A DNA stretch of 33,274 bases from Bradyrhizobium sp. (lineage in GTDB: Bacteria; Pseudomonadota; Alphaproteobacteria; Rhizobiales; Xanthobacteraceae): positions 1-33,274 of the forward strand of contig NZ_JAFAVV010000504.1 in NCBI RefSeq assembly GCF_019242285.1. The letters run 5' to 3'. Of the stretch, positions 1-10,964 are shown piece after piece. The notes under the pieces are model-generated. The model had not been told where the DNA came from, searched no databases, and worked only from the letters and a program-made list of their open reading frames with translations. Each line of letters begins with the position of its first letter. Position 1 is the first letter of the stretch. Made by a program: the position numbers and the translations under genes.

Positions 1-48
1 CGGCTTGGCGGCCTTCAATTGCTTGTCGTTTAGCTTGTCTTTGGGCAT
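1..48 (-). CDS. Tyrosine integrase N-terminus (P4/DUF4102-type), runs off left edge
   Basis: Minus strand from 48 translates MPKDKLNDKQLKAAKP, resembling the start of DUF4102-type integrases; upstream GAGG Shine-Dalgarno (gaggaaaatcggATG); lies downstream of the tRNA-Asn 3' end. Confidence 0.6.
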   Translation of the reverse strand, partial: MPKDKLNDKQLKAAKP

Positions 49-132
49 CCGATTTTCCTCGAAATGGTCAGGATTTGGAAAGTGGGTATTGCCGGAAACC
101 AGAATTCGCAAAAAGGACAATACCTGCGTCTG

Positions 133-154
133 TACCCACGCGCTACCCACGCGC
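133..154. repeat. 11-bp tandem direct repeat (tacccacgcgc x2)
   Basis: tacccacgcgc at 133-143 and 144-154, exact. Confidence 0.85.
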
Positions 155-233
155 CCCGGTCCTGCCAGTCCCGCTCCGATCGCGCGGCGGGTGGTTTCGA
201 TTGCAGGAATTGTTTAGTTATTCGAGAGGGATG

Positions 234-253
234 AGTGCGCGTCAGTGCGCGTC
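234..253. repeat. 10-bp tandem direct repeat (agtgcgcgtc x2)
   Basis: agtgcgcgtc at 234-243 and 244-253, exact. Confidence 0.85.
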
Positions 254-278
254 TGTTCTCATCAGTGCCCAAAGCAAA

Positions 279-353
279 TGGCTCCCCGGGCTGGATTCGA
301 ACCAGCGACCATTCGATTAACAGTCGAATGCTCTACCGCTGAGCTACCGAGGA
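279..353 (-). tRNA. tRNA-Asn (GTT)
   Basis: Minus: TCCTCGGTAGCTCAGCGGTAGAGCATTCGACTGTTAATCGAATGGTCGCTGGTTCGAATCCAGCCCGGGGAGCCA; cloverleaf, anticodon GTT, encoded CCA. Confidence 0.97.
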
Positions 354-793
354 ATGAGCGAAACAGAGGTTCGCGCGGAGGCAGCGTATAACAAAGCCGC
401 CTGCGCTTGCATAGGACGAAATCGAGCTTTCCGGCAAGTCTCGGGCAGGTGGGAAAGACCTTGGCGGACAGCACATTGCCGGCCGTTCTGGCAGCGAAGG
501 AAGGTCGCCGAATGTGGATCCGGGAAGTGGGGCGCGGCCGCCGCGGAGTTGGAGTTCCGATCCGTTGCCGCACCTCGCACGCATATGTCTTCCGGCGTGA
601 ATGACGACCAGGCCAGTGGGCCAGATTCGACGCTGCATGCCGTCGATCGGCGGGCGCGATGCCATTCCGCGGGCACGGTCCGGCGAGTTGCGTTTTACTG
701 GGGCTTGTTCCAAAGATGGCGCGCCTTCGTTTCCTCGCGGGCCAACCCAAGTCCGTTGATCTCATGTCCGCTTCATCTCTGGCAGGTTCACCC

Positions 794-1462
794 ATGTCCG
801 GTTTTTCGACCGCGCGCCAAAAAATGGTCGATGGCCAGGTGCGCACGCGCGATGTCACCGATTCCCGGATTCTCGAGGCGATGCTGACGCTGCCGCGCGA
901 GGCATTCGTGCCCGACGACAAGCGCGCCTTGGCCTATCTCGATCTGGATCTCGATGTCGGATCCGGCGCGCCCGGCCGGTTCCTGGTCAAGCCGGTGTTG
1001 ACCGCGCAGCTGCTGCAGGCCGCGGAAATCGCCGGCACCGATCACGTCCTGGTGGTGGGCTGTGCCACCGGCTATGCGGCGGCGCTGGCGGCCAGACTGG
1101 CGGCCAAGGTCACGGCGACGGAGAGCGACGCCGCCCTGGTGGAGACAGGTAACAAGGTATTGTCGCAGTTGGGGCTGACCAACGTGACGCTCAAGGTGGC
1201 TCCCGCTGCCGAGGGCGATTCGGCCGGCGCTCCTTATGACGTCATTCTGCTCAATGGCGCCACGGAGGTGGTGCCCGAAAAGCTCTGTGGCCAGCTAAAA
1301 GGCGATGGCGGCCGGCTACTGGGGGTGTTCGCCCAGAGCCGCCCGGCCCGCGCCATGATCGTGACGCGTTCGCATGGTGATGAATTCGGCGACAGGGCGC
1401 TATTTGATGCGGCAGCCCCCGTTCTGCCTGGTCTGGAACGGTTGCCGTCATTCGTTTTTTAG
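794..1462 (+). CDS. pcm: Protein-L-isoaspartate O-methyltransferase family protein
   Basis: MSGFSTARQKMVDGQVRTRDVTDSRILEAMLTLPREAFVP..., SAM-binding region VLVVGCATGYAAALAA; start inside the longer ORF 659..1462. Confidence 0.85.
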   Translation: MSGFSTARQKMVDGQVRTRDVTDSRILEAMLTLPREAFVPDDKRALAYLDLDLDVGSGAPGRFLVKPVLTAQLLQAAEIAGTDHVLVVGCATGYAAALAARLAAKVTATESDAALVETGNKVLSQLGLTNVTLKVAPAAEGDSAGAPYDVILLNGATEVVPEKLCGQLKGDGGRLLGVFAQSRPARAMIVTRSHGDEFGDRALFDAAAPVLPGLERLPSFVF

Positions 1463-1675
1463 GAGTGGTTGCTTTTGGGTGGCTGTTAAAATCTCGTTTT
1501 GAATCAGAAGTGTGGCCGGGAAGCTGCACGTGTGGAGTTTCCACTGCCTTTTCGCTCGCGGGTGGTTCCGTAGCGCTGGGGCCGAGCATATGGTTCAGTG
1601 GGGCGCTGAACCTGGATGAAGCGAGTCCCGGTTCGTTCGCGAGCCGGGTCACGAGAATGAAATGGAATAACAGGG

Positions 1676-3082
1676 ATGTATGGGGTGAAGGTCTTCACCA
1701 CGGCTTCGGCGGTGGTCCTTCTGATGGCGCTTGGGGGCCCGATGCCTGCCCTGGCAGACACCATCGAGGCTGCGCTGGTGCGGGCCTATCAGAACAACCC
1801 GCAGCTCAACGCGCAGCGGGCCCAGGTGCGGTCGACCGACGAGAACGTCCCGCAGGCCCTGTCGGGTTATCGGCCCAAGGTCGCGCTCACCGCCAGCGCC
1901 GGCTATCAGTACACCGATGAACTGCTGACCTCGGGTGGTGATGCGAATCGGCTGGTCCGAACCGAGCTTCACGGCACCAACCCGCCGCGCAGCGTCGGCA
2001 TCACCGCGACGCAGACCCTGTTCAACGGCAACCAGACCGCCAACAAGACCCGCGCCGCCGAGAGCCAGGTTTCGGGCTCCCGCGAGGCCTTGCGTGTGCT
2101 GGAGCAGACGGTTCTGCTCAACGCCGCCACCATCTACATGGACTATCTGCGCGATTCCGCGATCGTGGAGGTCCAGCGCAGCAATACCCGCGTGCTCGAG
2201 CAAACGCTGAAGCAGACACGCGACCGCTTCAATGTCGGCGAGGTGACGCGCACCGACGTCGCGCAATCGGAAGCCTCGCTCGCCGCCGGCCGCACTCAGC
2301 AGCTCACGGCCGAATCGAACCTGACGACGACGCGGTCCAATTTCCGTCGCATCATCGGCAACGAGCCCGCGAGCCTTGCGCCCGGCTCGCCGGTCGATCG
2401 GTTCCTGCCCGGCACGCTGCCGGCCGCCGTCGAGCTCAGCCTGATCGAGAATCCGAACGTCACCGCGGCGATGTTCGGCATCGACGTCAACTACCTGCAG
2501 GTCAAGATCAACGAGGGCGCGCTGCTGCCGACCGTCTCCTTGCAGGCCTCGGCGACGGAGGCCTACGAGCAGCAGCTCACGATTCAGAAGTCGTTCACGG
2601 CCGCGGCCGTCGTGCAGGCTTCGGTTCCGATCTATCAGGGCGGCGCCGAGTACTCGCTGATCCGTCAGTCCAAGGAGAACCTGCAACAGCAGCGCCTCAA
2701 TCTCGAGACGACCCGCGATCAGACCCGGGCGAACACGGTGACGGCTTGGGGCCAGCTCACCGCCGGCAAGGCGCAGGTGGCGTCCGCGCAGTCGCAGGTC
2801 CAGGCCTCGGAGATCGCGCTCAATGGCGTGCGCGAGGAAGCCAAGGCCGGACAGCGCACGACGCTCGACGTGCTCAACGCCCAGCAGGCGCTGGTCAATG
2901 CCCGCGTCGCCTTGGTGACGGCGCAGCATGACCGCGTGGTTGCATCCTATGCCGTGCTGAGTTCGATCGGGCGGCTGTCGCCGCAGGTGCTGGGGCTGTC
3001 CACGCCGACCTACGATCCGAGCGTGCACTATCAGCAGGTTCGCGACGCCTGGGTCGGCGTCCGTACGCCCGACGGGCACTGA
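1676..3082 (+). CDS. tolC: TolC family outer membrane efflux protein
   Basis: Signal peptide then TIEAALVRAYQNNPQLNAQRAQVRSTDENVPQALSGYRP; coiled-coil TolC repeats (DRFNVGEVTRTDVAQSEA). Confidence 0.9.
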   Translation: MYGVKVFTTASAVVLLMALGGPMPALADTIEAALVRAYQNNPQLNAQRAQVRSTDENVPQALSGYRPKVALTASAGYQYTDELLTSGGDANRLVRTELHGTNPPRSVGITATQTLFNGNQTANKTRAAESQVSGSREALRVLEQTVLLNAATIYMDYLRDSAIVEVQRSNTRVLEQTLKQTRDRFNVGEVTRTDVAQSEASLAAGRTQQLTAESNLTTTRSNFRRIIGNEPASLAPGSPVDRFLPGTLPAAVELSLIENPNVTAAMFGIDVNYLQVKINEGALLPTVSLQASATEAYEQQLTIQKSFTAAAVVQASVPIYQGGAEYSLIRQSKENLQQQRLNLETTRDQTRANTVTAWGQLTAGKAQVASAQSQVQASEIALNGVREEAKAGQRTTLDVLNAQQALVNARVALVTAQHDRVVASYAVLSSIGRLSPQVLGLSTPTYDPSVHYQQVRDAWVGVRTPDGH

Positions 3083-3443
3083 CGGGGCTGCTTCGCCCAC
3101 GCTCGTCCGATCGTCGCGCGCGTTGCGGCGCGCAACGTCTTTGCGTTGTCGGGGTGGGCCGCGGACGACGTCCGCGACGGCAGCGCTCTGCTTGCAATCA
3201 AATGTTGCCATGACATAGCCTCATCCGAGGCAGCAGGGCGATTCGCATCGCAACCGGCAATTCCGTCATCGAGACGACGACTGGTCTGCCCTGGACGGGG
3301 ATGGGCTCGGGCGGTGCTTGATCTGGGGACAAGTTATGCGTGTGCGGTGAAAATCGCCTCCCGCTCACGTCCTGAACCAGCGAATCCCGTCGGGCTTGGT
3401 GTAGAAACACGCATGCGAGGGCGTTGATGATGTGGAGTCGCAG

Positions 3444-4172
3444 ATGACGCAGCCTGCAAAGGTCCAAGAACCCTCGATGGAGGAGATTCTGGCGTCGATC
3501 CGGCGCATCATCGCCGACGACGAAGCCAAGCCGCCTGCCATCGAGAAGCCTGCCGCGGCGCCGCCTGCACCGGTGAAGCCGGCGGCCAGTGCGCCGCCCC
3601 CGAGGCCTGCCGCGATGAACGATAGCGCGGCGCCGAAGGCTGCCCCGCCGCCGCCTGTCGCTGCCAAGCCTGCGCCCCCGCCACCGGCAGCCAGCAACAA
3701 CCAGGACGACATCGATGCGCTGCTGTCCGGCCTCGATGAAGCCACATCGCCGGAGGAGATTCGAGCGGCTTCCTCCGATGTCGAGGTGCTGGAACTGACC
3801 GACGCAATGGCGGTGCCGAGCCCGCCGCCCCCACAGCCGGCGCCGTTCCAGAAGATCGAGCCGGAGGACGATCTCGAGTTCACCGAATCCGCGGCGAGCC
3901 GGGCCATCAACCGGCAGCCGGCCTATGATCCGCCCTCCTTCGCGTCGGCCCCGCCGTCGCAGCCGATCCTGTCGCAGTCCACCGTGTCCGCCGTCGAATC
4001 CGCCTTCAACGCGCTCGCCCACACCGTGCTCAGCAACAATGCGCGCACGCTCGAGGACCTCGTGAAGGAGATGCTGCGCCCGATGCTGAAATCCTGGCTC
4101 GACGACAACCTTCCCGGGCTCGTGGAACGCATCGTCAAGGCCGAGATCGAGCGGGTTTCCCGCGGGCGATAG
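3444..4172 (+). CDS. PopZ/DUF2497 family polar organizing protein
   Basis: N-terminal MEEILASIRRIIADDE motif, Pro/Ala-rich linker, C-terminal LEDLVKEMLRPMLKSWLDDNLPGLVERIVKAEIERV. Confidence 0.85.
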   Translation: MTQPAKVQEPSMEEILASIRRIIADDEAKPPAIEKPAAAPPAPVKPAASAPPPRPAAMNDSAAPKAAPPPPVAAKPAPPPPAASNNQDDIDALLSGLDEATSPEEIRAASSDVEVLELTDAMAVPSPPPPQPAPFQKIEPEDDLEFTESAASRAINRQPAYDPPSFASAPPSQPILSQSTVSAVESAFNALAHTVLSNNARTLEDLVKEMLRPMLKSWLDDNLPGLVERIVKAEIERVSRGR

Positions 4173-4261
4173 GGCAGCGTGCGTCCCGTTCGGCGCGCTT
4201 TGCGTGTTGACTTGCCGCGCCATGGCGGCTTTCTAGCCCGGTCACACCGCCGGTTGCCGCC

Positions 4262-7111
4262 ATGATCGAGAAAAACTACCAGCCCGCCGATATCGAAGGC
4301 CGCATGTCCCTGGTCTGGGAGGATGCCCGCGCGTTCCGCGCCGGCCGCCCCGACCGCCGCGACGCCAAACCTTTCACCATCGTGATCCCGCCGCCGAACG
4401 TGACGGGCTCGCTGCACATGGGCCACGCCCTCAACAACACGTTGCAGGACATTCTGTGCCGCTTCGAGCGCATGCGCGGCCGCGACGTGCTCTGGCAGCC
4501 CGGCACCGATCATGCCGGCATTGCGACCCAGATGGTGGTCGAGCGGCAATTGATGGAGCGCCAGCAGCCCGGCCGCCGCGCCATGGGCCGCGAGAAATTC
4601 CTCGAGCGCGTCTGGCAATGGAAGGACGAGAGCGGCGGCGTCATCATCAACCAGCTCAAGCGGCTCGGCGCGTCCTGCGACTGGTCGCGCGAACGTTTCA
4701 CCATGGACGAGGGGCTGTCGCGCGCGGTCGTCAAGGTGTTCGTCGAGCTCTATCGCGACGGGCTGATCTACAAGGACAAGCGGCTGGTCAACTGGGACCC
4801 GAAGCTGCTCACCGCGATCTCCGATCTCGAAGTGCAGCAGGTCGAGATCAAGGGCAGCCTCTGGTACCTGCGCTATCCGATCGAAGGCAAGACGTTCAGC
4901 CCGGACGATCCCAAGAGCTTCATCGTGGTCGCGACCACGCGCCCCGAGACCATGCTCGGCGACACCGCGGTCGCGGTGCATCCCGACGACGAGCGCTATC
5001 GGCCTCTGGTCGGCAAGCGCGTGGTGCTGCCGCTGGTCGGGCGCGAGATCCCGATCGTTGCCGACGCCTATTCCGATCCGGAGAAAGGCACCGGCGCGGT
5101 CAAGATCACGCCGGCGCACGACTTCAACGATTTCGAAGTCGGCAGGCGCCACGACCTGCCGCAGATCAATGTGCTCGACAAGGAGGGCCACCTCGCGCTC
5201 GTCGACAACGAGGACTATCTGCGCGGTCTGCCCGAGGGATCGGCGGAGTTCGCGCGGGAATTTCATGGCGTCGAGCGCTTCGCTGCGCGCAAGCGCATTG
5301 TCGAGCGGCTGCAGGATTTCGGCTTCCTCGAACGGATCGAGCCGAACACGCACATGGTGCCGCACGGCGACCGCTCCGGCGTCGTGATCGAGCCATTCCT
5401 GACCGACCAGTGGTATGTCGACGCCAAGACGCTGGCGCAGCCCGCGATCGCGGCGGTGCGCTCGGGCCGCACACGGTTCGTGCCGCAGAACTGGGAGAGG
5501 ACCTATTTCGAGTGGATGGAGAACATCCAGCCCTGGTGCATCTCGCGACAGCTCTGGTGGGGTCACCAGATCCCGGCCTGGTATGGGCCCGACGGCAGGG
5601 TGTTCGTCGCCGAGACCGAGGAGGAGGCGATCAGCCACGCGCTCGGCTACTATGTCGAGCAGGAGGTCATCACGTCCGAGCAGGGGCGGGAGATGGCGCT
5701 CGACCGCAACAAGCGCGAAGGCTTCATCACCCGTGACGAGGACGTGCTCGACACCTGGTTCTCGTCGGCGCTGTGGCCGTTCTCGACGCTGGGCTGGCCC
5801 GCCGACACGCCGGAGGTGAAGCGCTACTACCCGACCGACGTGCTGGTCACCGGCTTCGACATCATCTTCTTCTGGGTGGCGCGGATGATGATGATGGGCC
5901 TGCATTTCATGAAGGAGGCGCCGTTCTCGACCGTCTACATCCACCGGCTCGTCCGCGACGAGAAGGGCGCCAAGATGTCGAAGTCGAAGGGCAACGTCAT
6001 CGACCCGCTCGGCGTGATCGACGAGTATGGCGCGGATGCGCTGCGCTTTGCACTGGCGCGCGGTGCGGCGCAGGGCCACGACATCAAGCTGTCGCCGCAG
6101 CTCGTCGAGACCAACCGTAATTTCGCAACGAAACTCTGGAACGCCTGCCGCTTCGCCGAGATGAACGATTGCGCGGTGGCGGAGGACTTCGAGCCGGCGA
6201 ACGCGAAGGAGACGCTGAACCGCTGGATCGCGCACGAGACCGCGCGTGCCATGCGCGAGGTCAACGAAGCCCTGGAAGCCTATCGCTTCAACGACGCGGC
6301 GAACGCGATGTACCGATTCGTCTGGAACGTCTATTGCGATTGGTATGTCGAGCTGGCCAAGCCCGCGCTGACCGGGGCCGACGGCCCGGCGAAGGCCGAG
6401 ACCCGGGCCATGGTCGCCTGGGCGCGCGATGAGATCCTGAAGCTCCTGCATCCGTTCATGCCCTTCATCACCGAGGAGCTCTGGGAGGTCACCGGCCGGC
6501 GCGACACGCTGCTGGCGCTGTCGCCATGGTCGGTCGAGCCGGGCGCGCTGCCGCTCGACGTCGCGGCGATGTCCCGGGATGCGCAGGTCCCCGACGTGCT
6601 CTTGACCTATGCAGCGAACTTCGCCGATTTCTCGGCCGAGGCCGAGATCGGCTGGGTAATCGATCTCATCACCGCGGTTCGCTCGGTGCGCGCCGAGATG
6701 AACATCCCGCCGGCGACATTGACGGCCCTGGTGCTCGCCGGCGCCTCGGAGGAAACCAGGGAGCGCGCGCCACGCTGGAGCGAGGTGATCCGGCGCATGG
6801 CACGGTTGTCGGACATCTCCTTCGCCGATCGCGCGCCGGAGGGAGCGGTACAGCTCCTGGTGCGTGGCGAGGTCGCGGCCCTGCCGCTCAAGGGCGTGAT
6901 CGATCTCGCCGCCGAGCGCGCCCGGCTCGACAAGGAGATCGCCAAGGCCGACGCCGACATCAAGCGGGTCGATGCCAAGCTTGCGAACGAGAAGTTCGTC
7001 GCCAACGCGCCCGAAGATGTCGTCGAGGAGGAGAAGGAAAAGCGCGAGGTCGCGGTGGCGCGCAAGGAGAAAATCCTCGAAGCGCGGGAGCGGCTGAAGG
7101 ACGCATCCTGA
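4262..7111 (+). CDS. valS: Valyl-tRNA synthetase
   Basis: HMGH signature ([15 protein letters not shown]), [13 protein letters not shown]-terminal coiled-coil domain. Confidence 0.97.
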   Translation: MIEKNYQPADIEGRMSLVWEDARAFRAGRPDRRDAKPFTIVIPPPNVTGSLHMGHALNNTLQDILCRFERMRGRDVLWQPGTDHAGIATQMVVERQLMERQQPGRRAMGREKFLERVWQWKDESGGVIINQLKRLGASCDWSRERFTMDEGLSRAVVKVFVELYRDGLIYKDKRLVNWDPKLLTAISDLEVQQVEIKGSLWYLRYPIEGKTFSPDDPKSFIVVATTRPETMLGDTAVAVHPDDERYRPLVGKRVVLPLVGREIPIVADAYSDPEKGTGAVKITPAHDFNDFEVGRRHDLPQINVLDKEGHLALVDNEDYLRGLPEGSAEFAREFHGVERFAARKRIVERLQDFGFLERIEPNTHMVPHGDRSGVVIEPFLTDQWYVDAKTLAQPAIAAVRSGRTRFVPQNWERTYFEWMENIQPWCISRQLWWGHQIPAWYGPDGRVFVAETEEEAISHALGYYVEQEVITSEQGREMALDRNKREGFITRDEDVLDTWFSSALWPFSTLGWPADTPEVKRYYPTDVLVTGFDIIFFWVARMMMMGLHFMKEAPFSTVYIHRLVRDEKGAKMSKSKGNVIDPLGVIDEYGADALRFALARGAAQGHDIKLSPQLVETNRNFATKLWNACRFAEMNDCAVAEDFEPANAKETLNRWIAHETARAMREVNEALEAYRFNDAANAMYRFVWNVYCDWYVELAKPALTGADGPAKAETRAMVAWARDEILKLLHPFMPFITEELWEVTGRRDTLLALSPWSVEPGALPLDVAAMSRDAQVPDVLLTYAANFADFSAEAEIGWVIDLITAVRSVRAEMNIPPATLTALVLAGASEETRERAPRWSEVIRRMARLSDISFADRAPEGAVQLLVRGEVAALPLKGVIDLAAERARLDKEIAKADADIKRVDAKLANEKFVANAPEDVVEEEKEKREVAVARKEKILEARERLKDAS

Positions 7112-7128
7112 TCGCCGCCGCGCGGGAC

Positions 7129-7830
7129 TCAGGCCGGAAACGGCTTGCTGAGAAACCGCGAGCCCTTCAAGCCGTAGCGCCAGGGCAGGTCGACGGCCTT
7201 GGTAAGGCCGATGCGCAGGCCGGAGACCACGACCACCTCGCTCCGCCGCGCATGCAGCGCGAACGGCGCCTCATCCAGCGCGAGCGCGTTGTGCGCGTGG
7301 GTGATGCCGAGCGCCTCGGTCAATTTTCCGGGACCCGAGCACAGCGCGCGCTCCTCCGTGAGCCCGCGGCGGCGGCGCATCGCGGCGAGACCATCGGTCG
7401 GCTCCAAGGCCCGGATCAGGACCGCGCTCGCCGAGCCCTCCGCCTCGCAGACGAAGTTCACACACCAATGGATGCCGTAGGAGCGGTAGACATAGGCAAA
7501 ACCCGGCGGGCCGAACATCACCCGGTTGCGCGGCGTCGGTCCGCGGTAGGAATGGGCGGCCGGGTCGGTGTGATGATAGGCCTCGACCTCGACGATGGTG
7601 CCGCCGACCCCATTGAACAACAGCGTCACGCCGATCAGATCGGGTGCGACCTCGTGCACGCTGCGGGCGAAAAAGGCGCGCTTCAGCCGCTTGCCGAGAG
7701 CAGGGGCGGCCGTGTCGCCGGATTTTGGAGTGGAGGCCATGCCGGGGAGGAATCGCGCGGAAACAGGGGGCAAATCTGCCCGTATCCGGCTGCTTTCGCC
7801 AGCCCGGCTGGGCGCCGGGTTGCTTGTCAC
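7129..7830 (-). CDS. 3-methyladenine (methylpurine) DNA glycosylase, AAG/MPG family
   Basis: [54 protein letters not shown] motif; [13 protein letters not shown]. Confidence 0.92.
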   Translation of the reverse strand: MTSNPAPSRAGESSRIRADLPPVSARFLPGMASTPKSGDTAAPALGKRLKRAFFARSVHEVAPDLIGVTLLFNGVGGTIVEVEAYHHTDPAAHSYRGPTPRNRVMFGPPGFAYVYRSYGIHWCVNFVCEAEGSASAVLIRALEPTDGLAAMRRRRGLTEERALCSGPGKLTEALGITHAHNALALDEAPFALHARRSEVVVVSGLRIGLTKAVDLPWRYGLKGSRFLSKPFPA

Positions 7831-7866
7831 CGCCCCGGGGATTACCTAGGGGCAAAGGGATCCTCC

Positions 7867-8826
7867 ATGGTCACCGTCATCGACACTATTTCCCAGACGC
7901 CGCTGCGTCCGCGTCATCCCGAGAAGGTCAATCGGCCCGATGCCGTGTCGCCGGCGAAACCCGGCTGGATCCGCGTGCGCGCACCGACCACGCGCGGCTT
8001 TGCCGACACCCGCAACATCGTCCGCGAGAACGGGCTGGTCACGGTATGCGAGGAGGCGGGCTGCCCGAATATCGGTGAGTGCTGGGACAAGAAGCACGCG
8101 ACCTTCATGATCATGGGCGACACCTGCACCCGTGCCTGCGCCTTCTGCAACGTCAGGACCGGACTGCCCGGCGCGCTCGATCCCGCCGAGCCCGACCACG
8201 TCGCGGAGGCGACCTTCAAGCTCGGCCTTGCCCATGTCGTGGTCACCTCGGTCGACCGCGACGATCTCGCCGATGGCGGCGCCGAGCATTTCGCGGAAAC
8301 CGTGCGCGCGATCCGCGCCCGCTGCCCACAGACCACGATCGAGATTCTCACCCCGGACTTCCTGCGCAAGGACGGCGCGCTCGAGGTGGTGGCCGCCGCA
8401 AGGCCCGACGTCTTCAACCACAATTTGGAAACCGTGCCGTCGCGCTATCTCTCGGTGCGGCCGGGCGCACGCTATTTCCATTCCATCCGGCTGCTGCAGC
8501 GGGTGAAGGAGATCGACCCGGCCATCTTCACCAAATCCGGCATCATGGTCGGGCTCGGCGAGGAGCGCCACGAGGTGCTGCAGGTGATGGACGACCTGCG
8601 CTCGGCGGAGGTCGACTTCCTCACCATCGGCCAGTACCTGCAGCCGACCCGCAAGCATCACGCCGTGATGCGCTACGTGACGCCGGACGAGTTCGCTGCC
8701 TACGAGAAGGTCGCCTACACCAAGGGATTCCTGATGGTGTCGGCGAGCCCCCTGACCCGCTCGTCGCATCATGCCGGCGACGATTTCGCCAGGCTGAAGG
8801 CGGCGCGCGCGGCGATTTCCCGCTAG
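7867..8826 (+). CDS. lipA: Lipoyl synthase
   Basis: Radical-SAM [10 protein letters not shown] plus [13 protein letters not shown]; start ATG 7867 inside the longer ORF 6526..8826. Confidence 0.96.
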   Translation: MVTVIDTISQTPLRPRHPEKVNRPDAVSPAKPGWIRVRAPTTRGFADTRNIVRENGLVTVCEEAGCPNIGECWDKKHATFMIMGDTCTRACAFCNVRTGLPGALDPAEPDHVAEATFKLGLAHVVVTSVDRDDLADGGAEHFAETVRAIRARCPQTTIEILTPDFLRKDGALEVVAAARPDVFNHNLETVPSRYLSVRPGARYFHSIRLLQRVKEIDPAIFTKSGIMVGLGEERHEVLQVMDDLRSAEVDFLTIGQYLQPTRKHHAVMRYVTPDEFAAYEKVAYTKGFLMVSASPLTRSSHHAGDDFARLKAARAAISR

Positions 8827-8836
8827 CATTGCGACG

Positions 8837-9310
8837 ATGCCGAGCTTTTCCAACAAGCGGCGAGTCCAGCACCGCGCCTCCGAGATGTTCGACCTCGTCG
8901 CCGATGTCGAGCGCTATCCCGAATTCGTGCCGCTGTGCCAGTCGCTGAAGGTGCGCCAGCGCGCGCCTCGGCCGGACGGCACCGAGGTCATCGTCGCCGA
9001 CATGACGGTGTCGTTCAAGCTGGTCAAGGAAACCTTCACCAGCGAGGTGACGCTCGACCGTCCCAACCTGAACATCCTGGTGCGCTACCTGAAGGGGCCG
9101 TTCAGCAACCTGGAGAACCGCTGGACCTTCGAGGACAAAGGCGAGGACGCCTGCGACGTCGGCTTCCACATTGCCTACGAGTTCAAGAGCCGGATGCTGG
9201 CGATGCTGATGGGGTCGATGTTCGACACCGCCTTTGCGCGCTTCTCCGCAGCGTTCGAGAAACGCGCCGACCAGGTGTACGGCAAGAAGCAGGACCAGCC
9301 GTCGTCCTGA
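8837..9310 (+). CDS. SRPBCC family, COQ10/RatA-like ubiquinone-binding protein
   Basis: MPSFSNKRRVQHRASEMFDLVADVERYPEFVPLC..., closely follows lipA. Confidence 0.88.
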   Translation: MPSFSNKRRVQHRASEMFDLVADVERYPEFVPLCQSLKVRQRAPRPDGTEVIVADMTVSFKLVKETFTSEVTLDRPNLNILVRYLKGPFSNLENRWTFEDKGEDACDVGFHIAYEFKSRMLAMLMGSMFDTAFARFSAAFEKRADQVYGKKQDQPSS

Positions 9311-9929
9311 TTTCGCCGCCCGCCTTCTGAGGCCGCCCACCGGCCAACTCAGCTTTCGGAAATGCCGCATGCCGGATTTCCTGCCGCTGCAAGGCGGCCG
9401 CGGCGCAGAGGAAAGGGCCGTGCCGCTACTCCTGCGCGAGCGGAGGCCGGGTTCGCGGATTCGACGGCGACATGACGCTGAATGACGTTGTTTCAACTGG
9501 TTGGTTGTATTGCGGACGTCATAATTTCAATCCTAAAATAATGCGACGCTGAGATGCGTTCAGCATGGGGCCGCACTTGCGCGACCTCCTGGAACAGCGG
9601 GTTGGGACAGAGATGAACTAGGGTACTCGATCGTCGGGTGACGGATGCGCGCTCGGAGCGGAAGAAGCCACAGAGCCAGAGTTCGCCGATACGCCATGTT
9701 CGATCACGCCGGGTTTTCCGGCGTCGAGTATCTCCTCGCCAATGCCAACGCCACGACCGATCGACCTCCAAAGCGTGGGCCGTTCGGCATCCTGGGTCTT
9801 GCGGTTTCGTCCGCCATCAGCGCAGCGTTGGCCGCCTGCCGAGCCGTCATGTCAAGATCGAGCACGTGAGAACTGACGCAAACGCGTGATCAAGAAAGGC
9901 AGGTCGGCTGCCGGCCCAGCGCTCGCCAT

Positions 9930-10175
9930 TCACTCCCGCAGGATGCCGGCCAGAACGGCCCGCGCGACCAGGCCGGCAAAATATCCGCTTTGAACGATGG
10001 CTTGTACCGCGACCACCAGCAGCACCGCCTGAAAGAAGGAAAAACCGCCGGCCAAAGCAAACAGGATCGACAGAAGAAGCAGCAGCACGAGGATCGGCAG
10101 GAGCATTCTCAACCGAAAGACCGTGCCGATCGCGAACCCCATCATGGCGAGCGCGAGTGCGGCGAATTTCATCAC
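9930..10175 (-). CDS. Small hydrophobic membrane protein
   Basis: 81 aa with two to three hydrophobic segments (RMLLPILVLLLLLSILFALAGGFSFFQAVLLVVAVQAIV). Confidence 0.5.
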   Translation of the reverse strand: MMKFAALALAMMGFAIGTVFRLRMLLPILVLLLLLSILFALAGGFSFFQAVLLVVAVQAIVQSGYFAGLVARAVLAGILRE

Positions 10176-10466
10176 GCGCGCTCAGCGGAATCGGGATCGA
10201 CGGCGCCGATGCGCAAACCAGGAAGTCTTCCTCGCAACGCCAAACTCTTAGAAACTAATTTGCGCCAATCGCTGGACCAAATAAGCGGCGCAACGCCGTT
10301 GCGGAGTCACGCCACCCGGCAGCGAACATGCCGCCGGAATCCGTTTCAAACTTGACCACAAGACGGCGAAACGTCGCCTCTGCGCGTCGCAGGGACGCCG
10401 GCCGATCGCTCTCGTGACGAGACCATCCGATCGTCCGGCTCATGGAGACCCGGGGGCGCCGTTGCC

Positions 10467-10676
10467 TCAGCAGCCGGGCGATGGCGGCACCGGCACGCTC
10501 GAATACTTGTGCTCGGGCGCGAGAACGAGCCGATATGCACGCAATTTCGAGTCTTGCCAGGACGCCAGCATGGCGCCGCAGATGGCGCATTGCGCGTGTC
10601 CCGGGTTTCCCTTTGCCGAGATCGATTCGGCCACTTCATAGGATGCGGAGCAGGACGGGCAGGTGAGGTCGGACAT
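10467..10676 (-). CDS. Small zinc-ribbon protein
   Basis: MSDLTCPSCSASYEVAESISAKGNPGHAQCAICGAMLASWQDSK; paired CxxC motifs. Confidence 0.65.
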   Translation of the reverse strand: MSDLTCPSCSASYEVAESISAKGNPGHAQCAICGAMLASWQDSKLRAYRLVLAPEHKYSSVPVPPSPGC

Positions 10677-10964
10677 TTTCATGGGACGAACTTGGTTGAT
10701 TTGCCGATCGGCTCACTGAGCATGTCAATGCGACACCGAAAGGGCCGGTCGGCGGCGGCCCTTCACTTCCATGCGGCGCCGGCGCCGCAGATTGCGCTAG
10801 GGTGTATTGCGACCGATTGACACCCGGATGACGAATGCGGGAATTGCTACCGCTCGCATTCCGACGCCCTCACGAATCCAAGAGGATTCAGCGAGGATCA
10901 CGATCGAAGCGGAACGAGGGCATTGCTCGCGAAAATGACCAGGCGGCCAAGGTCGACGAGTCGA

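Noticed and set aside
75-320. 81-aa ORF ending KWLPGLDSNQRPFD
   Set aside because: Classic spurious peptide from reading a tRNA gene antisense.
1649-3211. 520-aa minus ORF opposite tolC
   Set aside because: Antisense artefact; TolC family protein on plus is clear.
3923-6451. 842-aa minus ORF opposite valS
   Set aside because: Antisense open frame typical of high-GC genes; low-complexity Arg/Asp/Leu-rich translation; valS on plus is unambiguous.
6526-7866. Long in-frame extension upstream of lipA (766-aa ORF)
   Set aside because: Overlaps valS and the minus-strand glycosylase; LipA starts at ATG 7867.
9645-9869. 74-aa plus ORF (MFDHAGFSGVEYLLANANATTDRP...)
   Set aside because: Some protein-like character but no convincing SD or recognisable family; insufficient support.
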